DNA of 64,000 nucleotides from the NCBI RefSeq assembly GCF_910592395.1, contig NC_088310.1:16621501-16685500 (forward strand), read 5' to 3'. A model generated the notes under the pieces. The model was not told the origin of the DNA, made no database searches, and was given only the letters and a program-made list of their open reading frames with translations. Numbering within the stretch: position 1 is the stretch's first letter; each line of letters starts with the position of its first letter. Source of the DNA: Lineus longissimus (lineage: Eukaryota > Nemertea > Pilidiophora > Heteronemertea > Lineidae). The position numbers were made by a program, and so were the translations under genes. Below, piece by piece: positions 39,346-51,126 of this stretch.

Positions 39346-40410
39346 CAGGTTTTCCAATCAGAATAAGAAAATAATCGTGATAATTGATGAAATCTACAAA
39401 AATTAAATGCCATTCGAAAAATTGTCAGATTACGGTACTCGTGATGTCAAGGACTATAAAAGAGATTGGTGATTGTTATGCTGATTCCAACATAACATAA
39501 CAGTTCAGAAACATATTTTTTCATCCGCTGATGTGTTTAAGCATGTAATCTGTAATCTGTGTCACCAATTGACTTCAAACAGTGATTGCTGATATATTAT
39601 GGTAGCTCATTTCAGTCTCCAGCAGTCCTCTTGATAGCTGTAAGGACATAAACCAGCCTCTAAATTAGGCTGTAAAATGTCAATTTCAACGTGAAAGTGT
39701 GCATAAACGTGTTCAAAACGTCAAATTAATGGTGTGATACCATAATTGTAGACGGCCTGGGGAGTTTTTCAAATTCTCCTCTCAGCCATTAAATGGAAGC
39801 TGGCAACTTTTTCTTTCTGAAAACAATTTGTGGTTGTGTCATGAGTTTTAGGATGAAGATTGCTCTGGATTGTGATTGATCATGTCGGTTGAATCAATAT
39901 TAATGAACTTGTGGACAACCTGAAGATTGCCTCCAAAGATAGGTTGCAGTTCAACTTGAATGAGGATTGATGGACCTGTGGTACAGACTGGTTTCCTAGC
40001 GCTTATTCGGGGACCTCTGCTGCATTCAGTGTACTTGTTATGCAAAGGCTGTGCGATGTATACTGTTATGGGTCTTGTGATTTACCACATCAAAGAACAG
40101 AAAAAACATTAGATTTGCAATTCAGATTAGACGTTTAATCTCCCACTCTGCCTTGTGAATAGTTTTGTTTTCAAGTAGGGAAAGTATACCATGTTAATTT
40201 GCATTTCTTTAACGGATGGTAATCATAATCACTGCCTACTAAGCATTTGGCATAGGGGGAGAGGGGGGCTTCATGTCATTTTCAGGGTATCCCTTTATGA
40301 TTCCCTTTGTTTCAAGAGTTGAGAGAATGCAGTTTGCTGATTAGTGGTACCGGTGTATTGCCCATTGACATTTAATCCTGAACTATCTTTGACATCTGAC
40401 CTTGACCCAA
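39346..40410. other. Nothing recognised
   Basis: AT-rich sequence with no repeat or exon I can support. Confidence 0.5.
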
Positions 40411-40621
40411 TTAAAGGGACTCCATAGGTAGGAGCCAGGTAGGTCAGATTAGGTTAAACAAATTGGCAATAGGGGTCTCTCCCATCTGACAGCTCATCAG
40501 AAGTGTTCATGCTTGTACAAGGAACACATTAAATGCTGAATCAGTCACAACTCGGGCCCCTAAAGTGTATATTTGTCACCAGAAAATGACCCTATTGCTA
40601 CTGTCTGTAGAACCCCTTTAA
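40411..40621. mobile_element. Probable TTAA-flanked MITE
   Basis: TTAA at 40411-40414 is followed by AGGGACTCCATAGG. On the right, CTGTCTGTAGAACCCCT is followed by TTAA at 40618-40621. The ends pair loosely (AGGGnnTC). TTAA targets point to piggyBac or Kolobok type. The weak terminal match keeps confidence moderate. Confidence 0.5.
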
Positions 40622-40743
40622 TAAACACATTAAAGTTGATTCTGAAAGAGTCATAAACAGATTAATCACATAATCAGCAAACAAATTACAAGTTGGTAGA
40701 TACTTACAAAAACATCATCAGCGAACAAAAACACATAAAATGT

Positions 40744-41051
40744 TTAAAGGGACAAATGGGGCATTGGATTTACCTGGCCAGGAGGATAATGTGCCAACTT
40801 GACACCGTGCGCCGCCACTGGTAGTATTACACTGATGCCGTTCTCTGATGATGATATTCACCAGTGTTGGAAGGCAGTTTTGGGCATGGCTTGTGAATTC
40901 CAGACAGGCCTAAGGTTATACCCTGTTCTAGTGAATTTTTTATTGCAGTTCAAAGAGTTTTCATTAATCCTGTTTCGAGAAGTTGCGGTCCTGCTGGAAT
41001 CCGTTTTTGACAAAAAACCAAACATATCTTATTCCCAAGTTGTCCCTTTAA
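40744..41051. mobile_element. TTAA-flanked MITE with AGGGACAA ends
   Basis: TTAA (40744-40747), then AGGGACAA, is mirrored by TTGTCCCT followed by TTAA (41048-41051), giving a 300-bp element with a target duplication. A 100-codon frame running through it is not conserved in kind with anything known to me. Confidence 0.7.
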
Positions 41052-43615
41052 GAAAAGCACCATCATCAATCATCAATTTAGGATGGCAATTGACTGGATA
41101 GTTGTACAGGATTTCCTATGTTGTTTTTATCATACTCTCAAGATACCCGAACATTGTGAAGTAAGATGCCTTTTTCGGTTGCCTAGTAGCCTATCATTAA
41201 TATGTATTATGCTTGTAGTGAAACTGAATCTTTTGGGACCTGTTATTCGCCGAGTCAAGGACCTCTAGAGAGTTATATGGGCTGACTGATTGCTCATTTA
41301 TGGTCATATGCATGACCAGCAGTCCCTTGACACTGGACTTGTGAATAATAGCCACCAGGCATTCTGTGGAGATTTGCCTCTCTATAGTCTTATTGGTCCT
41401 TTGCGCAGTGTGGTTAACCCCTTTCCTCATGAAAACTGTAAAATAATCTAGATCAACTCTTGAGAAGCTACATTACAAGAATATGATATATATTTCAAAG
41501 TGTATATGAGGATATAATGGACCTATGATGATTCATCATCTATCCAGGTGTATGATATAGTGCTGCCCCTGGCCATTTCATGTTTTTTGTCTGTCAGATC
41601 AGAAAATAGTCACAAAGCAAAAGGTAGTTAGATCTAAAGAGCTTGGTTAAGTCGAAGAGGAACAAGTAATAAGCCTTCAGCAATTGAGCAGCCATCACAC
41701 TTTTCAGAACCACGAACATGTTGGAAGACAGAAAAATGTCAAAAGCCTTTGGTTGACATAGATAAGATGCCATCATTGGCTTAGTTAGAGAAAGTCAGCC
41801 AAACGAAGTTCATGCCTCTTAACCTGCCGTGGAAACGCTTGCCTTTTCACCAATGACAGCTTCTGACAGATTTACTCCTTGACTTTGTGTCGTATGTCCG
41901 CAAGAAAGGACCCTCAAGCAGACTGATGTCTCTCACTTTGAGGTCAGATCATTCCCAAGTTTGTGAAACTCTGTCGGTGCTTTGATTTTGGATATATATA
42001 CAGTAATGTCACTTTGTTGCTTGGTTGAAGAATAACCTGTTTGTCATCAAAGAACGAAAACAAGTTTGATGTGCAGTTGGCACCTTGTGAACTAAGGTGC
42101 AGCATTCAAGGAAGGATCGATGGACTCACTTGGTGAAACTTTTTTCTGAATCTTTCAAGTAAGGTAAAGGGACAAAATTATCGCCAAGTACAATTATAGT
42201 CCATGCAGTGTTGAAAAGAGCTAGTCGTACCCATCACTGCAGACTGAGGCTATAATACTACCAGGACTCTAGTTGCACCACCTAACCTTAAAGAGAAGCA
42301 GTTAGCACCAGGTGGCATTTCACTTTCTTCAACCTGGTTTGTGACAGTTGGCTGGTACTTTATTCCAAGGGTTACCCAACTATGACTGTGATGGCCATAC
42401 AAGTTAAAGGGGTACGCTGTTTTATTTACTGGTGACTGAGGAAAATAGAAATGCAGTTAAGCACAATGCTGGATTGCAATTAAACACGTTAAATGCATGC
42501 TGTAACTTGGTATTTATAGTATTTGTATATCTGTCTTAACATTGTTGAAATTCACATTGAATACATATTTACACAAATTGAAATTTTCAAATTCAATTAC
42601 AATTTTCTGATTTCTAATTAGCAATGTAGACCTTTAAGACAAGATAACTCAGTCGCCAGTTCAGCTCATACATGCTCGATTGTGTGTATACTGCTCGGAA
42701 ATTTAAATTCAGTTGAGCGGAAAACGATTGTGGCTATAGATAAACTGGCCTCCCAAATTATACAGCTCTGACACCAATGTCAATATTTTTGATGAACCGC
42801 TAGTTGACTTGTGGAGAATTCAGCTTTAGCGAGCACACAGCGTACAGACGAGTTGCATGTGAGGCAGACGATAGCATGGTTTCTGTTCTGATAGGACCAT
42901 CCGCTAGTGCTTATAAACATTCCTGAATAGCATTTAGCAATTCATATGGGACCATCCTAGTAGGCTATTATTCGCATGCAGTTTCCGACGAAATGCTTCT
43001 GTATGCAAATGGAGACTGAGCAAGTCATTGCCGTGATATCATCGAGGATATTACGGCATAATCATTCTGGATGTCTCCTTTCAGCGGTATACTCGTTCTT
43101 TGGATAAGGCTGCAATGACTACTGTGGATTACTGTTTTTTGGGTTCTTGTGGCTGTGTTAGGCTGTGTTATGCTCCGATTCAATGGATGTAAAACTTCAA
43201 GTTAACAATGTGACTGCAAGCAGTCGTTCTTTAAAATGGTAAGTGGATCGGAATAGCAGAAAAACTCTCCTCTGGCAGATGGTGAATTGTCATTTGTGTC
43301 TGTGAATGTGATGGATGCTGTCAGCTGTTTGGTGAATTGAAGTAGGATACTTCAGGATATATTGTAAAAATTTCAGTGTTCTACATAGTTCAGTAGTCTA
43401 TGTTGTTATTTCAAGCATTTGTTTTGTTCTATGTCAGTAGTCAATTCTCTCAGGAAAGTTTTGAATGATTCCAGGTTGCCTTGTTTGGTGAAATGAAGTC
43501 AGATTCTTCAAAAACATCTTTAAACATTTTTAGTGCTCTACTTCAGAAGTGTATGTTCTTGTTCCTTGTAGCATTTATCTTGTTTTGATGTCAGTGATCA
43601 ATTTTCTCAGGGAAA
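41052..43615. other. No gene recognised
   Basis: A somewhat CpG-richer stretch at about 42830-43240 ends at a strong donor-like ATG|GTAAGT (43239); no exon can be supported. The remainder is AT-rich. Confidence 0.5.
41545..41583 (+). repeat. GCTCACC-family 3'-end fragment
   Basis: Only the terminal GCCCCTGGCCATTTCATG signature and a few preceding bases remain. Confidence 0.5.
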
Positions 43616-43793
43616 TACAGTGGAACCTCCCTTAGCAGACACCTCTCTATTCGGGACAACCTCTCAATTAAGGACCCTTGGTCTGGTCCCAATTGGTTGT
43701 TTCCATTCAATTTGACCTGTCTAATCAGGATATCTCTATAAGGACAGCACTTGTCAGTCCTGAGGGTGACCTTAATAGAGAGGTAATACTGTA
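43616..43793. mobile_element. pogo/Tigger-like MITE, copy 2
   Basis: Shares the CAGTGGAACCTCCCTTAG start and internal GGACAGCACTTGTCAGTCC block with the copy at 10456, and is flanked by TA. It ends in a slightly mutated GAGAGGTAATACTG. This makes it at least a two-copy family in the window. Confidence 0.75.
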
Positions 43794-45139
43794 TTGAATG
43801 ATTCCTGACTCTCACTTTCTTCTTTGTTTCTTGGATGTTATTCCTTGTCACTATCTATGGCATTTTGTATGGTGTTAAATTAAAAACAATACACAACATG
43901 CGATTGATATGTCCCATTTGTCTTAAATTGCTGGTTTTGTTGGTATTTAAATCTTGCAGCTACTGCAGGCTGGGTAATGCTCAGGACTGTCTTATTTGTG
44001 TGATTTGGGAGGCAAATGACGGCAGCAAGATGATAGTCTATTCTACCAAATGAAAATAGTCAAATTCATCAAAATGAACAAAATGAACCAAATTATGAAA
44101 ACTTAGCTTTGCAAATATTTCCAATTTACAGTATTTGTCAACAGTTCTACCTTATCGCAATGGTTACTGTTATTCTGGTGATGAGCTCATGAAATAATAG
44201 AACAAGAAAAGAGTTTTTCCTTCAAGATGCTGTTAAGAAAAGCAGCACTCATCTGCAAAAGTACTCCTCCAAAACACCTGCGCCACCGAAGGTGATAATC
44301 ACATATCAAACTAAGTTTATCCAGCCAGCTTTTAGGATCTTTATTGATATGTAGAAATGGCATGATATCACATATACAAGGAACTTGATTTGAAAAAATG
44401 TATTCACGGGACATAAATATTATTACATTGATTTCTCGTGAAATTTTTTATCATTCGGTATGGTATGTTTCGAGATCTTTAAAAAGTTTCAAATGACATT
44501 GCACCCAACTCACTCAAAAGAGTGTGTGGACGTGATGGATGTTGTTGAGACATCACTCATGGTTAACTGCCCCCTCTAGATGTTCATCTTGGGCAAAAAG
44601 CTCCCAGGGCCCTGGAGAATAAATAATGTCTGCTATTTTCCCAGTGTTCTTGAATCTAGTTGCTTTCAACAACCTTTTTCTGTGTTGTAAAATCGAAAAA
44701 AACTGGTAGTTGTTGCGCTACATTATTTTAGCGTCTGTTGGGATGATGCAAACTGTTATAACGGGAGAGCTTAATGGCCTAAAGTGGCATGATCTTGAGC
44801 ATTTTTGATTCATAAGGGTTTCACGTCAGCTTCTTCAGTGATTGATTTTTCCCAGTGGGTGACAGGACAAATGAGTCAGAGTTCTTGGTTCAGCATGATA
44901 GCAGACCAGGTCTGAAACTTGAATAGGGATAGAACACATCATCATTGTCATGTTGTCATCATCATCATCACGATCATAAGGTCCCACAGCAGCCATTGAC
45001 TTGAACCTTGGCCCGACCATGTTCTTTTTTAGAATGCACATGATGTATGCCCATACTGTTCTGTCCTAAGCAAGGTAGATCAGGTCTCTGGTGTTTTGTC
45101 CAGCCAGTCGCCCGTCCAGATTCTTTTTGGAAAGCCTCA
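43794..45139. other. No gene recognised
   Basis: A short ATC-rich microsatellite lies at about 44938-44980. Otherwise AT-rich with short frames. Confidence 0.5.
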
Positions 45140-45375
45140 TCATAGTAGCGATGGTGTAGTGGCTCGAGTCTCTGGTTTGACTCCCATTGTCGGCATGAGA
45201 CTCTAGGTAGGTCTCTTAGCCTTGCATGCCTTACTCCATCCCAGTGTAAATCAGTACCGGTCGGAAACGCTCAGGTCGTAGCGCTGATTGAGCATCTCAT
45301 CTGAGTTCCACTGAAATGTTTAGGGATAGACCGGTAAATAAATATAAAGCACTTTGAGAATCTGCTGGAGGAATA
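45140..45375 (+). mobile_element. tRNA-derived SINE
   Basis: A-box match TGGTGTAGTGG at about 45152-45162 and B-box match GGTTTGACTCC at about 45174, at the spacing expected of a tRNA head. It continues to a 3' block AAATATAAAGCACTTTGAGAA. The same AAGCACTTTG block occurs in the piece at 56.7 kb, so the two may be one family. No target duplication was found. Confidence 0.65.
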
Positions 45376-45469
45376 TCTTAGTGGGACTTATCCTATCATC
45401 AGATCTATCCCAATCATGATTTCTACAGGAACTGCATAACTGTATACTGGAACAGTATAACTGTGGCAT

Positions 45470-45960
45470 GATGGGCATGGTTTGGAGACGTGTTAGTGAT
45501 TTTTCAGCATGATCCTATATCCAATATGGTCACCAGGTGGCCAATTTAGACTTTGGATTCTGTGACTGCCCAAAAAGATGCCTGATGGGCTAAATTTTTG
45601 GTCACATGATGGGGTGAATTGGGAAAGGTGCCCTATTGATATTTGACCCAATCCAATATACTATATGGATGGCTGCCAAGTGACCATCTTGGACTTTGCA
45701 TTCTGGATTGTAACTGCACAACAATTCGCCAATGGGCTTCTATTCTCTGTGGCATGACTGGGGTGGGAAATATACCCTTATTGATTTTTGATCCGATCTG
45801 ATATCCTATATCAATGGCCGCCAGGTGGCCATCTTGGATTCCTCATTCTGCTGAGCTTATGTCGCCCGATGGGTTCCATTTTTTCTGAGGCATGATGGGG
45901 TAGGGTGGGAGTGGTGTCATGTTGATTTTTTGGGTCATCCAATGTCACCAGACAATTTTG
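45470..45960 (+). repeat. Degenerate ~145-bp tandem repeat, three copies
   Basis: The block ATATGGTCACCAGGTGGCCA recurs as ATGGCTGCCAAGTGACCATC and ATGGCCGCCAGGTGGCCATC at about 45522, 45666 and 45810. Each is followed by a GCATGA(T/C)GGGG-type block. The protein frames through it are not in phase with the unit. Confidence 0.65.
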
Positions 45961-46620
45961 ATGAGGGCATTTCTCTGATGAAGCCTTGGGGTCTTCTACA
46001 CATGGTGTAAAAAATCTCATACTGCGGCAATGCAATGCAATGAACACTGACAAAGATGACAAATTATGAGGAAATATCCAGTGGGGTTGAAATATAGCTT
46101 CATGTTCACATCTTTGACAACTTACCATGAACAATGTTTGCATGAATAAGCGGTCGGATTTCTAAAAGGACACATCGTTTGGTAGTCTTACAAGTCGCTG
46201 TTTTCTCATGAGAATGATTTGTACCATATCAACTATGTCTTAAGTGTTGGGTCATCTAATGCTCTCCCACTGCACGCAACTTGAGAATTTATGAGTAGAG
46301 CGGAATGTCTCCACTACATTACACATCAGCCTCTTTAAGCGTGAAACTTCTTCTCGTCCAGTGCTCTTGTGGACCGAAGTGCTTTTTTTAGAAAGTATTG
46401 TTGGATTTCTTGTGGTACTCCAGCGAGTATCTGATTCTCGAAATTTCTTTTTATTTGAGTTTCACAAGCACTGGTGTTGCTAAATGGGTGTTGGGAAGTA
46501 CACTTTTAATAGTTTTGCCTGTTCAGATAAAAGTGAACTTGACTGCTCAGTATTGGTATCCATTGCAGGCCGGCCGAAAAAGGCTATCGCAGCAAAAAGG
46601 TTATACTCTCCTAGTTATAC
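45961..46620. other. Nothing recognised
   Basis: No repeat or exon was seen. Confidence 0.5.
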
Positions 46621-46711
46621 TACAGGGTGGCCCAGAAAACTTTTCCCGTACACAATAGATTTCTATTGTGTATCCAGTGTGTGAGGGAAAAGTTTTCTGG
46701 GCCACCCTGTA
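46621..46711. mobile_element. 91-bp mariner-like snap-back MITE
   Basis: TA-flanked ends CAGGGTGGCCCAGAAAAC... and ...GTTTTCTGGGCCACCCTG form perfect 25-base arms (27 with the TA). A second palindrome, ACACAATAGA/TCTATTGTGT, is nested within. The TA target and CAGGGTG end fit mariner-type elements. The lack of any mismatch in the outer arms suggests a young insertion. Confidence 0.8.
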
Positions 46712-48692
46712 GTGTACCTTGAGCATGTCTGGCATGTATGACGTTTCTCTGTGAATTTGTTTCATGGGGATGCCACACATCCTGACAATCCCCTGTCTAT
46801 ATGCCTGCAATGAAAATCCTCAGATTTACACATTTTTACCATGATCAGCAGTAGTTTCCCCACAGACATAGTTGACGTATGGGTTCCGCCTCCATGAGAC
46901 AGGAACAGCATGTTTGATAAACAACCACTTTAAGTGAATCAACTTTGCCAATAAATTACTATTGCAACCCACGTCTCCTCTCGGTAGTTTATAGATTAGG
47001 TCTCCAGAGTTCAAACTTTGTGTTTGTTAGAATTACTGGATGATTTGAGATGGATCACTGCATCGCTGGTCTATAGGATTAAAAGAATGTGAGGAAAATT
47101 AATGATGCCATATATTAATTAATCAATGCATGTCGCCTTATAATCTGTTTGACAATTTATCAATCATTTTGTGCTGGAGCTATAAACTGTCATTAACTGG
47201 TTCAGAGATTGCCTTGAAAAGGTTAGAAGCCTTTGACTCTGTACCTTGCAGACTAACTTGTTTTACCAGGTACTTGTATGATTTGTAACAATCACTCAGT
47301 GGGCCATTTCACCCCACCGGTGGGGCAATTCGGCCCACTACAACTTTCTGGGAAAACTAGAAATTTGCCATTTTATTTTGTCTAACATTAGAAAGGAATG
47401 GTAATGGAGTTGATAGTAAAATTAGTGGTAAGTCTCCAGTCTATTTCCCAGAAATGCATTAAATGTCTTTAAGGGGGTCATATTACCCCCACATGACTTA
47501 CATAGCTCTTAGTTGCTGCTCCGTGCAGAGCAAGGGTATTTGCCAGTTTGTGTTATTATTATGATTAAGGGTAGTCTATAGTTTCCGGAAAGCTGGAAAA
47601 CTGGAAAGTCCCGGAAAGTTGAAATATGACAATTATTTGCAGAAATCTTGATACTGTTTTATATTTTATTGCCTTATGTTCATTCGATATAAACTAGCTG
47701 TCCCAGATACTAAATCTACATGTATCAGCCAATACTCTAAATTTGAAAACTGCTCTTTCAGGTTAGCCGCTGTATGTCAGTTGTTTTTCATAGACAGAAC
47801 TCCGAGATAACAAGGTGGGACCAGAAAGAAGAATTGGGACATGTGATTTGCAAAATGCATATATATCGTCATCATCGTCGAAAGTCATCTTTCATCTTTT
47901 TGCTGATAAGCCGAGCACCATGTCTAGTATGTTAAATGAGAGATCCTTCGAGAGTCTGTAGGAGACTTGTTGAAATAAGTTTTGCAGCAGAGTTGTGTTT
48001 GTTTACTATTTTTGGAGGTACATGTAATGTAACGTCACGATTTCTTGAAAAGATCATAATAATGGACCTTTAAGCCCCAAACACATGACTACCATGTGGC
48101 ATGCTGCCACTTTAAGGAAAAAGCCAATCAGAATCAACAGAGTGGTTCAATTGCTCACTGAGCGCCCTTCTAACACATTCAATAATCTAAAAAAATTCTG
48201 CAGCCAACTACCACTCACTCTTTTACGTTTTTTTTGTTAGACTGTCCAGAATATCACATCTAAATTTCAGGTTCAAAGCTGGGTGCATTGGGTATTGAGA
48301 CCCAGTCAAACATAGTCAATCAACTGCAAAGTGACTTAAAAATCTTATGGTGGTCACCTCTCGTGATGGAGTCACCTAATTGCTGAAGCCCTATAATCTA
48401 CCACCATGATCAGTGAAAGTACATTCAGTAGCAAGAATCCTGATGAACTACTAAAACGAACAGGACTGCAGATTTCATTTGAATGCACAATCAGATTACA
48501 TGGAATTCCTCTAGGTATAATCTCACTGCTGTTGACTACGAAATAAGATTTAAAATTTCATGAAAGCGGGGATGAAGATATATCGGGGATACTGTATCAT
48601 CAGTTCAGCTCTACTTCAATTCTCTGTTGGGATTAAAATATGTTTGAGTGAATGAATAAGGAGTCTAATTGTGAATGAAATACCAGGAGCGT
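46712..48692. other. No gene; contains a GC-rich hairpin
   Basis: A 42-nt hairpin sits at 47298-47339 (separate entry). The rest is AT-rich with no supported exon. Confidence 0.5.
47298..47339. repeat. Composite GC-rich palindrome
   Basis: An inner perfect palindrome CCCCACCGGTGGGG (47312-47325) is framed by AGTGGGCC and GGCCCACT, which also pair, separated by six-base unpaired blocks on both sides. Confidence 0.75.
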
Positions 48693-48698
48693 CCCTCA

Positions 48699-49276
48699 CC
48701 GAAAAGCGGTAACCGGAAAAACGCCGACCGACCGACCGACCGACCGACTGACCTGCCAACCTACCGTCATATGCAGTATCCCTTTCGCTTCTCTATAGCA
48801 CATGTATCTGTGTAGTGCCCAGCGCAATGGACATGATGGAGTCCGACGTGTCGGACAGCAGCAGGTCATGTGAAATGAAATTGTAAACAAGCGCACGTGC
48901 GCTGTTCAAATGACAACAAATGCATATTGCGCGTTGCAGTTCATGCATTGCATCGGTCGAGACACTCGAGTAGAAAAACTACAGTGCATAGATTAGGCCC
49001 AAATCATGTTTTTATATCCACCGACCATATAGACAAAGCATATCTTTTGAGTATCTTTATCAGTTCCTTACCGCGTGGGCTCGTTTTCCCGGTATAATTG
49101 ACTGGAGATGCTGCTGTCAGACACGTCGGACTCCATCACGTCAATTGCGCTGGGCACTACACAGATACATGTGCTATAGAAAGCGAAAGGGATACTGTAT
49201 ATGACGGTAGGTTCGCAGGTCAGTCGGTCAGTCGGTCGGTCGGTCGGTCGGCGTTTTTCCGGTTACCCCGAAAAGC
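48699..49276. mobile_element. 560-bp nested element with long TIRs and a 9-bp target duplication
   Basis: CCGAAAAGC at 48699-48707 and 49268-49276 flanks an element starting GGTAACCGGAAAAACGCC and ending with its exact reverse complement. The arms are about 155-160 bp (48708-48862 and 49109-49267), each with a (CCGA)n run next to the tip and a shared CGTCGGACTCCATC block. The loop is ~246 bp. Nine-base duplications with long TIRs fit the Mutator (MULE) group. The mirrored ~65-codon frames in the arms are inverted-repeat artefacts. Confidence 0.85.
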
Positions 49277-49719
49277 AGTGTGATATCAGTCAGGATTCAG
49301 TCAGGTTGCAGTGTTACCTCACATTTTTATGGCAGTGTTGAAATCAGTGGAAAGCAGTCATAGGGAGTGTTTTTCAGTCACGCAATACCAAAGCATACAG
49401 TTATACAGCAATCAAAAATAGAGGTTAGGGAGTCATAAGCAGTGGTAAGACAGTCAAAATCAGTGGTAAGGCAGTCAAAAGCAGTGCTCATTTAAATATT
49501 TAGGCTGACTGATTTCCACTGCTTTCGACACTGAAAATGACTCCCCACTATGCATCATGCACAGGGATGGCAGTGGGGTTCAGTGTTAATTTAAATATTT
49601 CGCAGCACACTGAATCCACACTGAAACACCACTGATTTTGACTGCCATTTCCAAAACCTCTTGGAGGGAGCAGTCATTTTCAGTGTTAATATGAATAATT
49701 TATTTAATGGCATGCACTA

Positions 49720-49775
49720 TGCAGGCACGGATGCCGAGAGAGGTTTGGGGGACGTGACCCCCCCTGTGCTGATGA
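49720..49775. repeat. G/C-run repeat fragment inside the outer element
   Basis: GGCACGGATGCCGAGAGAGGTTTGGGGGACGTGACCCCCC resembles the GGATCCAGG family. It is short and uncertain. Confidence 0.3.
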
Positions 49776-50141
49776 CAACCAAAGAAATTGTTCGAAAAAG
49801 CAAAAACTTCTAGCGAACTGTTACTTTTGCTGTCCTGTTTGCGTCCAATATGGCAGTGATGACGTCATCTGCACAAATAGAGGACATCGCCATTGCATGA
49901 TGACGTGACACAGTAAAAAGATGACAAATTCACGTCCTTGACCTACGTCATTGCAAACTTTTTCATAATGACAGTGATCAGATGGGGTTACTAGACAATT
50001 GAAACGACACATGGCACTAGCTACTGTCACTTGTCAGTGATGTCAGGGATTGAAGCTAGATCAAATTGACGTCCAAATAAAGTAACTGCACGCGCGGCCT
50101 GTAGAATAATGATCTACTGATTGATGTGTATTGAGCTCCCA

Positions 50142-50275
50142 TGCAGATAATTTGCAGTGTATGCATACATTACAATTAACACCTATAGGGCCTACAGTAG
50201 ATGCATGAAGATACATGCAGATATCTTGCAGTGTATGCATGCATTACAACACCTATAGGGCCTACAGCCTTCTTG
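50142..50275 (+). repeat. Two-copy 73-bp tandem duplication
   Basis: ATGCAGATAATTTGCAGTG at 50142 recurs as ATGCAGATATCTTGCAGTG at 50215. Both copies run on to ACACCTATAGGGCCTACAG. Confidence 0.75.
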
Positions 50276-50839
50276 ATTTGCTGAAAATACAACTTCAGTG
50301 TCTGTCTAGATTACCCTTTTTGCATTCATTTGGCTCCTTATGTGTTCCAATTCAAACTGACTAAAACTCCCCTCTTCTCATATTGAAATTCGGGTAAATA
50401 TCGAGAAATATGAAGAGCTACCATGATTTCTTGAATGTTTGACTATCAAATTCAAACTTAAGCTTCCTGTCTCAGGTTGCATTATGGGTGATATTTAACA
50501 CTGAATTTGACTGCAATTACCACTGCTTTACACTGCCATCAAGTCTTAATCTCACCAGTCATAAAGCAGTGGTTTTCAGTCATGTTGAAAATGCCACGGG
50601 TTTCGATCAGAGTTGGAGAAGTGGAAATCAGTGGTCTTTCAGTCATAAGCAGTGTTTTTGAAATACGTCGTTCATAATGATATGCAAGTGGCAGTGCTTT
50701 GCAGTGGTCTTTCAGTCAAAATCAGTGGTATTAAAACATTAAGAAAAAATGATATGCCTAAGACAGTCATATGCAGTGGGGGTTTCAGTCAAAAGCAGTG
50801 TGATGCAGTCATTTTCAGTGCACTGCCTTTCGGTGAGGG

Positions 50840-51126
50840 GTATTACAAGGATTATTCTCTTGAATGTTGTTAGATTTTATCATACTGTAGAGTGGCAGAT
50901 TTATTTGATATTACCCCTTGAATCCAGGTCAAGTCTGGTAAATGACACATATTTTCACATGGGGTGTGGTTGCGAAGCTCTCTAGAACATCACCAAATTT
51001 GGACAATTAGTAGTCAAGATCACCAGCTCTTACCTCGCACCAGGCGTGATATGGCTGCTTGAAGAGGCATTTCATTGGAAGGAGCCCTCGTAATGGCTGG
51101 AAAAAGAAAATTCACAATAATCCGTA
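50840..51126. other. Nothing recognised
   Basis: AT-rich spacer between two transposable elements. Confidence 0.5.

Larger units (their letters stand above)
48693..50839. mobile_element. Outer non-autonomous DNA transposon interrupted by a nested element
   Basis: The left end CCCTCACCGAAAAGC is split by an insertion and resumes as AGTGTGATATCAGTCAGG. The right end, read in reverse, is CCCTCACCGAAAGGCAGTG. With the insertion set aside, both ends agree over about 19 bases with one mismatch. Both subterminal regions are crowded with CAGTCA, AGCAGTG and TTCAGTC motifs (49277-49690 and 50500-50825). About 1.6 kb remains without the insertion and it encodes no transposase. No clear target duplication was seen, so the superfamily is unknown. 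Confidence 0.7.

Noticed and set aside
43183-43238. ATG-led 18-codon stretch ending at a strong donor ATG|GTAAGT, as TMEM151 exon 1
   Set aside because: It ends in phase 2, but the TMEM151 exon starts in phase 0. It could only be a non-coding or unrelated exon.
48696-49283. Mirrored ~65-codon frames with SRSVGRSVG
   Set aside because: They lie in the two arms of one inverted repeat, so the resemblance reflects the repeat and not a gene family.
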